Notes: a model not told the origin generated them from the letters alone. A DNA stretch of 64,000 nucleotides from Pseudorhodoplanes sp. (GCA_032027085.1 JAVSMS010000001.1:4565730-4629729); one strand, 5' to 3'. Shown: positions 16,458 to 25,612, numbered from the stretch's first letter. Translations and numbers: made by a program.

Positions 16458-16951
16458 TTTGTCCTCACGCTCAGCACCGGTTGCGGATTGGAGAGTGCAG
16501 CGCCGGCGATTTGCGCTCCCTGCTTGAGGTCCGCCAGCAGAGCCTGGCGATTCAGCTTCGGCTCGCGCGGCTCAAAAAAACGACCCGGGATTTCCGCTTC
16601 GTTCGTCACAACGAGCGATGGCGTCCCAGGCCGGATGGAAATCGTGAAATCAGGCAACGTTATCTTGGTGATGCCCGTGTCGGTCATCACGTCGCGCGCG
16701 ATGGCCCTTCGCTTGGAAGCCCGATCCTGCAGCCGTTCAAGTCGCGCCTCCATGTCGCCGATGCGGAGCTTCAAGCCATCGACAAGCGCCTCGTCGATCA
16801 ACGCCGAGCGCATGATCGCGGCGACGATCTCATGCAGATCAGTCAGTCCTTCCACCGTGTCGGCTAGTGTTTCCTCGTCAAGGGTTGGGTCGCTTTCCTT
16901 CAGTCGGCGATGCATTTCTTTATAGGAGGCAGTTGCTAGAGCTAGATACAT
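16454..16951 (-). CDS. Siphovirus Gp157-family protein
   Basis: 165 aa. The sequence matches the Gp157 family: KEMHRRLKESDPTLDEETLADTVEGLTDLHE, a central coiled coil (about 60-90) and a beta-rich C-terminus. Gp157 was described from Streptococcus thermophilus phages, where it has been linked to phage resistance; in many phages it sits next to annealing proteins. Start ATG 16951 has AAAGGAG nine nt upstream. It is the first gene of a three-gene operon with the Rad52-like protein, read divergently from an XRE repressor. Confidence 0.85.
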   Translation of the reverse strand: MYLALATASYKEMHRRLKESDPTLDEETLADTVEGLTDLHEIVAAIMRSALIDEALVDGLKLRIGDMEARLERLQDRASKRRAIARDVMTDTGITKITLPDFTISIRPGTPSLVVTNEAEIPGRFFEPREPKLNRQALLADLKQGAQIAGAALSNPQPVLSVRTK

Positions 16952-16975
16952 TGGAAGTCTCCTTTAAATATCTAT

Positions 16976-16996
16976 ATTGATATTTATAATATCAAT
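16976..16996. promoter_or_regulatory. Perfect palindrome between Gp157 and XRE genes, putative operator
   Basis: Arms ATTGATATT (16976-16984) and AATATCAAT (16988-16996) with a TAT spacer. It lies in the 88-bp divergent gap, about 25 bp from the Gp157 start and 44 bp from the XRE start. This is the expected position for an XRE-family repressor acting on both promoters. Confidence 0.65.
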
Positions 16997-17039
16997 CATG
17001 ACACCTTGTCAAGCTCTCCGGAATCGGAGATTTTTTGTT

Positions 17040-17297
17040 ATGTTGCGCATCGAACAAATACGTGCCGCCAGAGCGCTCTTGGGTTGGCGGCAAGAGGACT
17101 TAGCGCGCGCTGCCGATGTCGGCGTCGCCACGGTTCGGAGATTGGAGACGTCGGAAAACTTTGCGAGCGGAAACGTCAGTACGCTTAGTAAGATTGAACA
17201 GGCCTTCGAACGTGCGGGCGTTCAATTTTTGTATGCGGATGCCTTAAACGGGATTGGCGTCAGACTTTCCTTAACGAAACGAAGCAAAAAATCGTGA
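17040..17297 (+). CDS. XRE-family helix-turn-helix regulator
   Basis: 85 aa from ATG 17040; the open frame starts at 16977, but its first 21 codons overlap the operator and are unlikely to be coding. The protein is almost only the DNA-binding domain: IRAARALLGWRQEDLARAADVGVATVRRLE is a clear helix-turn-helix, followed by LSKIEQAFERAGVQFL. It is divergent from the Gp157-Rad52 operon and is probably its repressor. Confidence 0.85.
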   Translation: MLRIEQIRAARALLGWRQEDLARAADVGVATVRRLETSENFASGNVSTLSKIEQAFERAGVQFLYADALNGIGVRLSLTKRSKKS

Positions 17298-17338
17298 CGT
17301 AAGTTGCGCGCGACCCGTCCCTGCGGGAGGTGAAATAT

Positions 17339-18178
17339 ATGCCGCCGAAGAACCGCAAGTTGAATGCGCTCAAACACGGCATCTTTTCAGCCAGCGTCGT
17401 TCTCCCAGGCGAGAGCCAAACCGAATTCGATGAGCTTCACCAAACGCTGGTCGATGAGTGGAATCCTAAAAACCTCATTGAGTCCGATGCCGTGTATTGC
17501 ATGGCCAAAGCCATCTGGCGAAAAAAGCAATTAAATGCGATGCGGGCGGCTCTCCTGAGAAAGAAGCTGGACGAAACCACCAAAGCAGATGCGACAGAAG
17601 ACAAATTTGCTCTGCTTTTGGCCGCACCTGGTCCTCTCCTCGATAATGACCCTATCGATCCGGTCGAACGTTTTAAGAGAGCGTGTGAATATGCGAGTAC
17701 TCCAGGATATCCTTACATAAAGCACAGCGAGCTGGAGCAGTTACTTCAATTCATTGGGAGACTTTTTCGCAACTCAAATCCAAGCATCGTTGATTCTGCA
17801 ATTAAATATCTACCGAAACAGGCATCTGAGCATCTCCAGACACATGTCCCGCGAACCAAATTCCGGAATCCACAGAAATGGATCGAAGCATTGTGGCATG
17901 AAATCAACGATATTCTTCTTCCTGCTGCGCGTGAAAAATTCAAAGCTGAAGAATCGTCATCAGAAAGCATCAATGCCCAACTCGCCGAGATCGTCACGAC
18001 CGATTGGCTGGAAAGAGAAATCGCGCTGGAAGAACGCCTCGACGCGATCATCGACAAGGCAATCAGACGCTTGATGCAGTCGCGCTTCATCCAGCAGATC
18101 GAAGCGGGCTCGGCGACGCCCAAGGGTCAGCTGGCCATTGCGCATCAGCCACGCAACCTGGAGGCACGTCATAGGTGA
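17339..18178 (+). CDS. Hypothetical protein with NALKHG motif
   Basis: 279 aa from ATG 17339, chosen for a GGGAGG eight nt upstream; a GTG at 17330 lies inside that site. It begins MPPKNRKLNALKHGIFS, sharing the NAxxHG element with the protein at 14710-15177. The rest is helical and charged, with no membrane segment or catalytic motif that I can recognise. The coding sequence is A/T-richer than the LPS genes that follow. Its position 41 bp after the XRE gene, on the same strand, suggests co-transcription. Function unknown. Confidence 0.75.
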   Translation: MPPKNRKLNALKHGIFSASVVLPGESQTEFDELHQTLVDEWNPKNLIESDAVYCMAKAIWRKKQLNAMRAALLRKKLDETTKADATEDKFALLLAAPGPLLDNDPIDPVERFKRACEYASTPGYPYIKHSELEQLLQFIGRLFRNSNPSIVDSAIKYLPKQASEHLQTHVPRTKFRNPQKWIEALWHEINDILLPAAREKFKAEESSSESINAQLAEIVTTDWLEREIALEERLDAIIDKAIRRLMQSRFIQQIEAGSATPKGQLAIAHQPRNLEARHR

Positions 18179-18179
18179 G

Positions 18180-18201
18180 TACAATTTTAAGTTGTATTTT
18201 T
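18180..18201 (+). terminator. Weak intrinsic terminator after the NALKHG gene
   Basis: TACAA, a 7-nt loop and TTGTA form a 5-bp stem (18180-18196) followed by a short T run. The stem is AU-rich and weak. Downstream 18202-18340 is A/T-rich, with small overlapping inverted repeats (TTGATT/AATCAA and CTCAA/TTGAG) and no gene; base composition changes here. Confidence 0.35.
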
Positions 18202-18340
18202 TCCGAAACGATTTGATTGGCCTGTCTCAACTAATCAATTGAGAAAATTACGAAATCACCCCTTAGCCAATACTCGGCGATTTCCTCCTGTATTTGTGCC
18301 CGCTCGGGCAATATGACTGCGGGCCTGACCGGGGTGAGGC

Positions 18341-19336
18341 GTGAAACCAAACATCAAACCGCAGACACACATCCAAGGCTTCATTTCCTCCGCCCTGCGC
18401 ACCCTGGACGCAGAAGCAAGCGGCATCGCTGCGCTGTCGCAGGCGCTGCAGAACGGTCTGGGGCCCGCCGTCATCGCGGCTGTGGACCTGATCCGCGAGG
18501 CGAAGGGCCGCCTGATCGTTACCGGCATGGGCAAGTCCGGCCATGTCGGGCGCAAGATCGCCGCCACCTTCGCCTCCACCGGCACGCCGGCCTTTTTCGT
18601 CCATCCGGGCGAGGCGAGCCACGGCGATCTTGGCATGATCACGCCGGATGACGTGATCATGGCATTGTCCTGGTCGGGCGAGACGGTGGAGCTGAAAAAC
18701 CTCATCGACTATTCGCGCCGCTTCAAGATCGGGCTGATCGCCGTCACCGCGGAGGCCGACTCAACGCTTGGCCGCGCCTGCGATGTCGCGCTCGTCCTGC
18801 CGCAGGCGCGCGAGGCCTGCCCGCACAATCTCGCACCCACCACGTCATCCCTGATGCAGCTCGCGCTCGGTGACGCGATGGCGGTCGCCCTGCTGGAAAG
18901 CCGCGGCTTCACCGAACTCGACTTCAAGGTTCTGCATCCCGGCGGCCGGCTCGGCGCCATGCTGAAATTCACGCGCGATGTGATGCGCTCGGGCGAGGGC
19001 GTGCCGCTCGCCACCAGCGGATCGCGCATGTCGGACGCCATTGTCGAAATGTCGGCGAAGAGCGTCGGCTGCGTCGGCATCACCGATCAGGGCGGACACC
19101 TCATAGGCATCATCACCGACGGCGATCTGCGGCGCCACATGCGCCCGGGCCTCACCGAGGCGAGCGTTGATGAGGTGATGACCAAAGGCCCCAAGACCTG
19201 CCGCCCCGATCAACTGGTCAGCGAAGTAATCGAGATTCTGAACGCGTCGAAGATCACCGCAATTTTCGTCGTGGACAATGCGAAGCCGATCGGCGTCGTG
19301 CATCTGCACGATCTCCTGCGCGTCGGCGTCGCCTGA
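18341..19336 (+). CDS. kdsD: Arabinose-5-phosphate isomerase (KpsF/KdsD family)
   Basis: 331 aa with GTG start and GGGGTGAGG just upstream. The N-terminal SIS domain shows GMGKSGHVGRKIAATFASTGTPAFFVHP and GEASHGDLG; two CBS domains follow from about residue 205 (VPLATSGSRMSDAIVEM, VDEVMTKGPKTC). It converts ribulose-5-phosphate to arabinose-5-phosphate, the first step of Kdo synthesis for lipid A-core or capsule. It opens the LPS block and is followed 15 bp later by a lipid carrier glycosyltransferase. Confidence 0.93.
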   Translation: MKPNIKPQTHIQGFISSALRTLDAEASGIAALSQALQNGLGPAVIAAVDLIREAKGRLIVTGMGKSGHVGRKIAATFASTGTPAFFVHPGEASHGDLGMITPDDVIMALSWSGETVELKNLIDYSRRFKIGLIAVTAEADSTLGRACDVALVLPQAREACPHNLAPTTSSLMQLALGDAMAVALLESRGFTELDFKVLHPGGRLGAMLKFTRDVMRSGEGVPLATSGSRMSDAIVEMSAKSVGCVGITDQGGHLIGIITDGDLRRHMRPGLTEASVDEVMTKGPKTCRPDQLVSEVIEILNASKITAIFVVDNAKPIGVVHLHDLLRVGVA

Positions 19337-19351
19337 CGCCCGCGATCCCGC

Positions 19352-20392
19352 ATGCGCGCTCTGTCTGAGCCCCTTCCATCTTCGATGATGCTCGGATTCG
19401 CCATCGTGGCGGCGAGTGCGGCAGTCACCATCGCGCTGATTGTCTGGCTTAAGCCCCTGCTCCTGCGCTACGCGCTGGCGCGCCCGAATGCGCGCTCCTC
19501 ACACAAGACGCCGACGCCGCAGGGCGGCGGCATCGCCGTGATGACGGCCGCGCTGGTCCTGTCCGCCATTGCGACATTCATGCTGAAGGATGCGGCCTCA
19601 CCCTTTGGCGCGACATTCGGCCCTGTCCTTTTCGCGACAGTCTTCATCGCTCTCATCGGCGCGGTTGACGACATCCGCACACTCGCGATTGCACCGCGCC
19701 TGCTCGGCCAGGCGGTCGCTGTCGCACTGGTGCTGGCGAGCCTGCCCGCCGACTTCGCCCTCACGCCGTTTCTTCCCTGGTGGCTCGAGCGCGCGCTGTT
19801 GCTGATCGCCGGCCTCTGGTTTGTCAATCTCGTCAACTTCATGGACGGCCTCGACTGGATGACGGTCGCGGAAATCCTCCCTGTCACCGGCGGCCTCATC
19901 GTGCTGTCCGCTGTCGCCGGCCTGCCCTTGCACGCAACCGTGCTTGCGCTGGCGCTGTTCGGCGCCCTGCTCGGTTTCGCGCCGTTCAACAAACCCGTGG
20001 CCCACCTTTTCCTCGGCGATGTCGGAAGCCTGCCGATCGGATTGCTCGTCGGTTACCTGCTGCTGCTGCTCGCCGGCGCCGGGCATGTGGTCGCGGCGTT
20101 GCTGCTGCCGCTTTATTATCTCGCCGACGCCACCATCACCTTGCTGCGCCGCTTCGGCAACGGCGAGACGGTATGGCAGGCGCATCGCAGTCATTTCTAT
20201 CAGCGCGCCACCGATCACGGCTTCAGCGTGATGCAGATTGTCGGGCGCGTGTTCGGCGTCAATATCGGGCTTGTGGCTTTGGCGGCCTGGTCGGTGTGGC
20301 AGACCAATCTAATCACGCAAATGATCGCGCTCGGTCTGGGTCTCGCCCTTGTCGGTTGGCTGCTCATCACCTTCAGCCGGAAACGCGCCTGA
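19352..20392 (+). CDS. Undecaprenyl-phosphate sugar-1-phosphate transferase, WecA/MraY-like GT4
   Basis: 346 aa with about ten membrane helices. HKTPTPQGGGIAVM, the Asp-rich GAVDDIRTL, NFMDGLDWMT and the cytoplasmic loop near HRSHFYQRA match polyprenol-phosphate N-acetylhexosamine-1-phosphate transferases. It would start O-antigen repeat synthesis on undecaprenyl phosphate. The stop overlaps the next ATG by 1 bp (TGATG). No ribosome-binding site is visible at ATG 19352, so translation may be coupled to kdsD. Confidence 0.9.
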   Translation: MRALSEPLPSSMMLGFAIVAASAAVTIALIVWLKPLLLRYALARPNARSSHKTPTPQGGGIAVMTAALVLSAIATFMLKDAASPFGATFGPVLFATVFIALIGAVDDIRTLAIAPRLLGQAVAVALVLASLPADFALTPFLPWWLERALLLIAGLWFVNLVNFMDGLDWMTVAEILPVTGGLIVLSAVAGLPLHATVLALALFGALLGFAPFNKPVAHLFLGDVGSLPIGLLVGYLLLLLAGAGHVVAALLLPLYYLADATITLLRRFGNGETVWQAHRSHFYQRATDHGFSVMQIVGRVFGVNIGLVALAAWSVWQTNLITQMIALGLGLALVGWLLITFSRKRA

Positions 20393-21345
20393 TGCGGCTG
20401 CTGATTACCGGTGCTTCCGGGTTCGTCGGGCAAGCCCTGACGCGGGCGCTCGCCGGCTCGGATTTTCTGGTGCGCGCGGCGGCGCGATATCCCGCTGCCA
20501 TTCCCTCCCTCGCGTATATCGAGCCGGCGTATCTGCCCGATCTCGCGAGCGGCCCGGACTGGACACCGCTTCTGCAGGATATTGACGCCGTCATTCACCT
20601 TGCCGGCATCGCCCATGCAGGCGCGGGCATCGCCGATGACGTCTATGATCGCGTGAACCGCGCCGTAACCGAGACGCTGGCGCAGGCCTGCGCCACCCGC
20701 AACATCCGGATGATCTTCATCTCATCGATACGCGCGCAAACCGGCCCCGCAGCAGACCACATTCTCACCGAGCATGACACGCCGCGGCCGACCGATGCCT
20801 ATGGCCGCTCCAAGCTCGCCGCCGAGGATGCGGTGCGCCGCAGCGGCGCGTCCTTTGTCATCCTGCGGCCGGTCGTCATGTATGGGCTCGGCGTAAAGGG
20901 CAATATCGCCACCGTGCTGCGGCTGGCAAAGACGTCATTGCCGTTGCCTTTTGCCGACTTTCACGAAAAGCGTTCGTTGCTCGCCGTCAACAATCTCGTC
21001 GCCGCCATCCGGCATGCGCTCGCCGAGCCATCGATGCAGGGGGAGACTTTTATCGTCGCAGACAACGAGCCGGTTTCGCTTGCCGAGATCATCGCCATGA
21101 TGCGCGCCGCGCAGAATCGAAAGCCCCACCTCTTCTCACTACCGCCGGACTTTTTCGCTGCCTGTCTGCGCCTCATTGGGCGCGGCGACATCTGGGAACG
21201 CATCGGCGGATCGCTGGTGGCCGACGCTGCAAAGTTGCGCGCCACCGGCTGGCGACCGGCCGTCAATACGCTGGATGGACTTGCCGCGATGGTTCAGGCG
21301 GCTTCGCCGCGGAAATCCGGCACCGCATCGCGCAGCACGCCATAG
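20392..21345 (+). CDS. NAD-dependent epimerase/dehydratase (WbpV/GalE-like)
   Basis: 317 aa. Extended SDR: MRLLITGASGFVGQAL, DAVIHLAGIAHAG, an SSIRAQTGP segment in place of the usual catalytic Ser region, and YGRSKLAAEDAV as the YxxxK motif. Relatives act on UDP-hexosamines next to WecA-type transferases in O-antigen loci. ATG at 20392 is coupled to the preceding stop. The frame is open further upstream, but that part runs through the WecA-like gene and is not real. The 3' end overlaps the convergent dehydratase gene by 52 bp. Confidence 0.88.
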   Translation: MRLLITGASGFVGQALTRALAGSDFLVRAAARYPAAIPSLAYIEPAYLPDLASGPDWTPLLQDIDAVIHLAGIAHAGAGIADDVYDRVNRAVTETLAQACATRNIRMIFISSIRAQTGPAADHILTEHDTPRPTDAYGRSKLAAEDAVRRSGASFVILRPVVMYGLGVKGNIATVLRLAKTSLPLPFADFHEKRSLLAVNNLVAAIRHALAEPSMQGETFIVADNEPVSLAEIIAMMRAAQNRKPHLFSLPPDFFAACLRLIGRGDIWERIGGSLVADAAKLRATGWRPAVNTLDGLAAMVQAASPRKSGTASRSTP

Positions 21346-23207
21346 ATCGCGGAGCGTTCCTCGCGCGTGAGCCCCTGCTCGAGCGTGGCAAGCCAGGCCT
21401 TCATCGTTTCCATCGACGGCGTGACCGGCCGCGCCGCGACAACACCGGCGATCCCGATGTCCGCCGTCGGCTCTTCCTGTGCGAACAGGATTTCGTGCAG
21501 CCGCTCGCCCGGCCGGATGCCGGTGAAGGTGATGTCGATGTCGCGTCCGGGTTCGAGACCCGACAGGCGGATGATGCGTTCGGCAAGATCAAGGATCTTC
21601 ACCGGCTGGCCCATATTAAGGACGTAGACGCCGACATCCGAGCGTTGCGGCGACAGCGCATGGCTCGACGAGGTGACGACGAGGTCGCAGGCTTCGCGGA
21701 TGGTCATGAAATAGCGCACCATGTCCGGATGCGTGACCGTCACCGGCCCGCCCGCCTCGATCTGCGCCTTGAATTTCGGCACCACGGAGCCGTTCGAGGC
21801 CAGCACATTGCCGAACCGCACCGAGATCAGGCGCATCGGGGGCTTGCCGCCATCGGCGCGGCGCGCGAATTGCTGGTCCAGCGACTGGCAATACATTTCC
21901 GCAAACCGCTTGGTTGCGCCGAGCACGGACACCGGCTCGATCGCCTTGTCGGTGGAGATCATCACCATGCCGGTGGCACCGGCCGCGATCGATGCATCCG
22001 CGACATTGACCGAACCGAACACGTTGGTCTTGACGCCCTCGCCCCAGTCGCGTTCCAGCAAAGGCACGTGCTTCAGCGCAGCGGCGTGAAACACCAGATC
22101 CGGCTTGAAATCGGCAAACAGCCGCATGATGCGCTCGCGATCGCGCACGTCGGCGAGACGACCGTCGACCTGCGCCGCGCTGTTCTTGGTCGCCAGTGTT
22201 TCCAGAACCGCATGCAGAGCCGGCTCCGAATTCTCCACCACCAGCAAACGCGCTGCGCCAAAGGTGACGATGCGATCACAGATCTCGGCGCCGATCGAAC
22301 CGCCGCCGCCGGTGACCACCACCGAGCGCCCCTTGATGAAATCCTCCAGCCGCCGGTAATCGATCTTCACGCTCGGCCGCAGCAGAAGGTCTTCGACGGC
22401 CACCGGCGCCAGCCGCAATGCTTCGCCGCCATCCTCAAGCGACGGCAGCCGGCTCGTGGTAAGCCCCAGCCGGCGCGCCTTCATCAGGATGGTCTCGGGC
22501 TTGGAATCCGGCTCGAAGGCGGACGGCGTCAGCACCACGCGGCTGACATTGGTGCCGCGATCGGCCAGATCACCGACCGCTTTTTCGATCTGGTCGAAAC
22601 CTCCCAGCACGCGGATGCCGCGAATGGATTGGCCCTGGTCGGCCGCAGAGGGCGACAGGATTCCGACCGGCCAGGTCTTCTTCACCGCGCCGCTTTCGAT
22701 CGCGCGCAACAGCACTTCGGCGTCGGCGGCGCGGCCAAGGATCAGGGTCGGCGCCGATTCGGAAGCACGCGCCTGGATGCGCGTGCGCGAATAGCGGAAA
22801 TAGCGATAGGCGACGCGCGGCCCGCCCAGAAAAAACATCTGGAGGAACCAGTAGAGCAGGATCGTGGTCTTGCCGAAAAAGAAGGTGCCGTAGAAGTTCG
22901 GCGCAAACAGGATGTAGTCCAGCACCAGCAGCGATAGCGCCAGCACCGTCGCCGAGCGGAAGATGTTGTTCAGGTCGGGGAGCGAGGCAAAGCGCCACTT
23001 GGCATCGTCGAGGTGGAAGAAATGGTAGACGATGCCGGCATAGACCACGAGGCCGGGGATGATGTAGACAAGCCAGTCTGCCCGCTCCGAGAGACCGCTC
23101 GTCTCGAACCGCAAATAAAGGGCCGCGAGAATCGCGGCCGCCGTGGCGATGAGATCATGCGCCACAATCAGAGCTTTGCGAGCAGTCAAATTCTTGAACC
23201 CCACCAT
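21294..23207 (-). CDS. Membrane-bound nucleotide-sugar 4,6-dehydratase (WbpM/CapD-like)
   Basis: About 637 aa from ATG 23207 (the frame begins at 23237). Four N-terminal membrane helices (ALIVAHDLIATAAAILAAL onward) and a first CoA-binding-like Rossmann domain are followed by the Polysacc_synt_2 domain: TGGGGSIGAEIC near residue 295, STDKA, and LGATKRFAEMY. This is the long form of UDP-GlcNAc 4,6-dehydratase and makes the 4-keto-6-deoxy precursor of QuiNAc/FucNAc-type sugars. Together with the epimerase at 20392 and the WecA-like enzyme it could supply the first O-antigen sugar. Confidence 0.9.
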   Translation of the reverse strand: MVGFKNLTARKALIVAHDLIATAAAILAALYLRFETSGLSERADWLVYIIPGLVVYAGIVYHFFHLDDAKWRFASLPDLNNIFRSATVLALSLLVLDYILFAPNFYGTFFFGKTTILLYWFLQMFFLGGPRVAYRYFRYSRTRIQARASESAPTLILGRAADAEVLLRAIESGAVKKTWPVGILSPSAADQGQSIRGIRVLGGFDQIEKAVGDLADRGTNVSRVVLTPSAFEPDSKPETILMKARRLGLTTSRLPSLEDGGEALRLAPVAVEDLLLRPSVKIDYRRLEDFIKGRSVVVTGGGGSIGAEICDRIVTFGAARLLVVENSEPALHAVLETLATKNSAAQVDGRLADVRDRERIMRLFADFKPDLVFHAAALKHVPLLERDWGEGVKTNVFGSVNVADASIAAGATGMVMISTDKAIEPVSVLGATKRFAEMYCQSLDQQFARRADGGKPPMRLISVRFGNVLASNGSVVPKFKAQIEAGGPVTVTHPDMVRYFMTIREACDLVVTSSSHALSPQRSDVGVYVLNMGQPVKILDLAERIIRLSGLEPGRDIDITFTGIRPGERLHEILFAQEEPTADIGIAGVVAARPVTPSMETMKAWLATLEQGLTREERSAIYGVLRDAVPDFRGEAA

Positions 23208-23245
23208 TGGCGACCGGCATCCTGTCCCGGATGTCATAGCGGCGT

Positions 23246-24340
23246 TTATGGTCGCGCGCCACCCTTGCCAGCCGCCGCAAGTCGCTCGGCAAGTATCTGA
23301 TTCAGAACTCGAATTGCCTGGCTGGCCGGAAGTTCGTCAAGGCATTGGCTATGGCTGTCCAGCCGTCGCAGACAGCCTTCCTGCTGGCAGGGCATGCAGG
23401 ACAGTGGATTCTGCAGCAGCCACACATTACCGCGCTGCTGCACGGTCCCCGTCTTGTTCCAGGATTCACGCAACCCGTCGCGCGGCCATGGCCCCCAGAT
23501 CTGCGGGTCAGTCGGTCCATAGAGCGCAACCGTCGGACATCCCGCGGCGGCCGCGAGATGCGTCACCGAAGTGTCCGGTCCGACATAGACCCGTGCGCCG
23601 GCCAGCAGCGTGGCAAGCTCCGGCCAGCTCAATTGCCCGTCCAGTCGGCGGATCGGGATGTCGCGCCAGATCGCGTCGAGATAGGCGCGCTCCTCAGCGC
23701 CCGGTCCGCCGGTCGCGACAAGATCAAGGCCCTGCCCCGCCAGATGGCGCGCGACATCGCGCCAGCCCTCGCGGTGCCATTGCTTGTAGCGGAAGTACGG
23801 CGCTGCATGGATGACGGCATAGTCGCGCGCAGGCGCGACCGATGCAGATGGTTGCGCCGCCGGCGCGACCATCTGCGCGACGGGCGCTATTCCCACCAAC
23901 TCTGCGAGTTGCAGGTTTTCCTGGACGCGGTGACGTGAGCCGTCCAATTGCAGCCAGCGATCAAGGAACAGACGAAAGATGCGACCGCTCAATCGCGGCT
24001 GCACCGGACCGACGCGTTTGCGGCCTGCGATAATCGTAAAAAATGTCGGCCGGTCTCCCGCCTGCGTCGACACGGCGAGGTCGTAGCGGCGCCACAGCTT
24101 TGCGGCGAGTGCCAGACTTTGCAATGCGCTCGCCGGTTGCGGCATGGCGATCACGCGATTCAGATCGGGATTGCCGTCGAGGATGGCAGCCGTGTCGGCG
24201 AAAACCAGCACATCGATTTGCGCGTCCGGCCACGCGTGGCGAAGGCTGCGGATCAGCGGCGTCGTCAACAGAACGTCGCCCAGCCGGCGCAAAGCGACAA
24301 TCAGAATGCGCGGAGATGGCGGAAGAGCAATCCGGTCCAT
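23246..24340 (-). CDS. Glycosyltransferase family 9 (heptosyltransferase-like)
   Basis: 364 aa. RILIVALRRLGDVLLTTPLIRSLR at the N-terminus and YVGPDTSVTHLAAAAGCPTVALYGPTDP near residue 255 are the donor- and acceptor-site patterns of ADP-heptose LPS heptosyltransferases. It is closer to WaaQ/heptosyltransferase III types than to WaaF. The C-terminal C-P-C-Q...G-C cluster is also common in this group. It abuts the O-antigen ligase gene with no gap, in the leftward core-LPS operon 30384 to 21294. Confidence 0.88.
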   Translation of the reverse strand: MDRIALPPSPRILIVALRRLGDVLLTTPLIRSLRHAWPDAQIDVLVFADTAAILDGNPDLNRVIAMPQPASALQSLALAAKLWRRYDLAVSTQAGDRPTFFTIIAGRKRVGPVQPRLSGRIFRLFLDRWLQLDGSRHRVQENLQLAELVGIAPVAQMVAPAAQPSASVAPARDYAVIHAAPYFRYKQWHREGWRDVARHLAGQGLDLVATGGPGAEERAYLDAIWRDIPIRRLDGQLSWPELATLLAGARVYVGPDTSVTHLAAAAGCPTVALYGPTDPQIWGPWPRDGLRESWNKTGTVQQRGNVWLLQNPLSCMPCQQEGCLRRLDSHSQCLDELPASQAIRVLNQILAERLAAAGKGGARP

Positions 24341-25612
24341 TTACGCGCGCGCGACCGCTTCAGCCGGAGCTTTTGCGGGCTGCCCGGCCTTCTGTCCCGC
24401 CATCATCACACCACCGGCGACGCCGACGCCGAACACATAAAGCCATCCCTGACTGAAATCGGACAGATGCGAGTTGAACAGCGAGCCAAAGATATTCTGG
24501 CTCACGATGACGAGCCCGGTCCAGCTCGCCAGTCCGCCGCCGCGGAAGAGCATGGCATGCGAGGCCCACATGGCGATCAAGACAAGGCCGCCCAGCAGGC
24601 CGACCTGTACGGCGACCGCGAGAAACTGGTTATGCGGATTTGTTGAGATCAATGACGAGACGCCATCACCGCTCGAGGCCACGCGGGCAAAAAGCGAACG
24701 GGTCGACCCGGTCCCATGACCGAAGATCGGCGCCTCCCCAACAAAACCAATCGACTTCTTCCAGAACTCGATCCGCTCGCCGGCAGATGTGCGTTTGTCT
24801 GTTGTCTGATAGGTCGTGATCTCGCTCGACAGGTTTTCAAGCCGAAACCGCAGATAGTCCGATGACGTCCACACCAGACCCACAAATACGACAGCCGCCG
24901 CCGCAATCGCGCAAATTCCCTTCCACCGGAAAAATTTCACCATGAAGAGAACGAGTAGAACCGGCACGGTCAGAAGCGCCGTGCGGCTCGTGGCCACAAA
25001 CGAGATATTGAGGATGAAGGCCACCACGGCGACGCCATACAAGGCCGCTGCGGCCGGCCGTCGCGACAGGCAGGTCTCGCGGACCCTGTACAGCAGAATG
25101 AATGCGCTGACGGTGAACAGAGCCGCCTGGCTCAGATAATCCTTGACCGGGATGCCCGGTGCTTTCGCCCACGACCACAAGATGAATCCGGGCCACACAA
25201 AGCTTGCCGTCGACACCAGCAGCAATGCGGCGCAGGACGCAAGAAAGCCGTTCAAGATCCAGTGCGCGTTTGCAGATCGCCGGAACTGAACGAAGAGCAG
25301 CGGCAAGATCAGCAATTTGAGGAATCCCGAAAGGCCGCGGCTGCGTTCCGCCCAGGCCACATCCGCCCACAGCATGCCGATCGCACCGATGACAACAAGA
25401 ACGACCGGCAAATAAGCCGCGGGCCTGCTTATCACCTCGGAGAGATCGTCGCGCTGCAGAGTCGGGATCAGGGCCACGAGCCACGCGACAATCAGAATCG
25501 CGGTCGCCGACGTTGACCAAGGCAGCGAAACCACGACCGCCGTCGCCAAGCCATCGGACAAAGTCCGGAGCCGGACCTGGACCTCGCTTTGCGCCAGCGC
25601 GGCCATGCTCAT
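24341..25612 (-). CDS. waaL: O-antigen ligase family membrane protein (WaaL/Wzy-like)
   Basis: 423 aa with ten or more predicted membrane helices. The Wzy_C domain has a large periplasmic loop with GHGTGSTRSLF and STNPHNQFLAVAVQVGLLGG, the conserved H-N motif of O-antigen ligases and polymerases. Ligase rather than polymerase is favoured because it lies among core heptose genes. The start overlaps the next gene's stop (ATGA at 25609-25612). Confidence 0.85.
   Translation of the reverse strand: MSMAALAQSEVQVRLRTLSDGLATAVVVSLPWSTSATAILIVAWLVALIPTLQRDDLSEVISRPAAYLPVVLVVIGAIGMLWADVAWAERSRGLSGFLKLLILPLLFVQFRRSANAHWILNGFLASCAALLLVSTASFVWPGFILWSWAKAPGIPVKDYLSQAALFTVSAFILLYRVRETCLSRRPAAAALYGVAVVAFILNISFVATSRTALLTVPVLLVLFMVKFFRWKGICAIAAAAVVFVGLVWTSSDYLRFRLENLSSEITTYQTTDKRTSAGERIEFWKKSIGFVGEAPIFGHGTGSTRSLFARVASSGDGVSSLISTNPHNQFLAVAVQVGLLGGLVLIAMWASHAMLFRGGGLASWTGLVIVSQNIFGSLFNSHLSDFSQGWLYVFGVGVAGGVMMAGQKAGQPAKAPAEAVARA

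Noticed and set aside
19780-20391. N-terminal extension of the epimerase reading frame
   Set aside because: It runs through the WecA-like gene in another frame; the epimerase begins at ATG 20392 with the Rossmann motif.
21495-22937. 480-codon rightward ORF opposite the CapD-like gene
   Set aside because: Antisense shadow; composition is an artefact of third-position GC.
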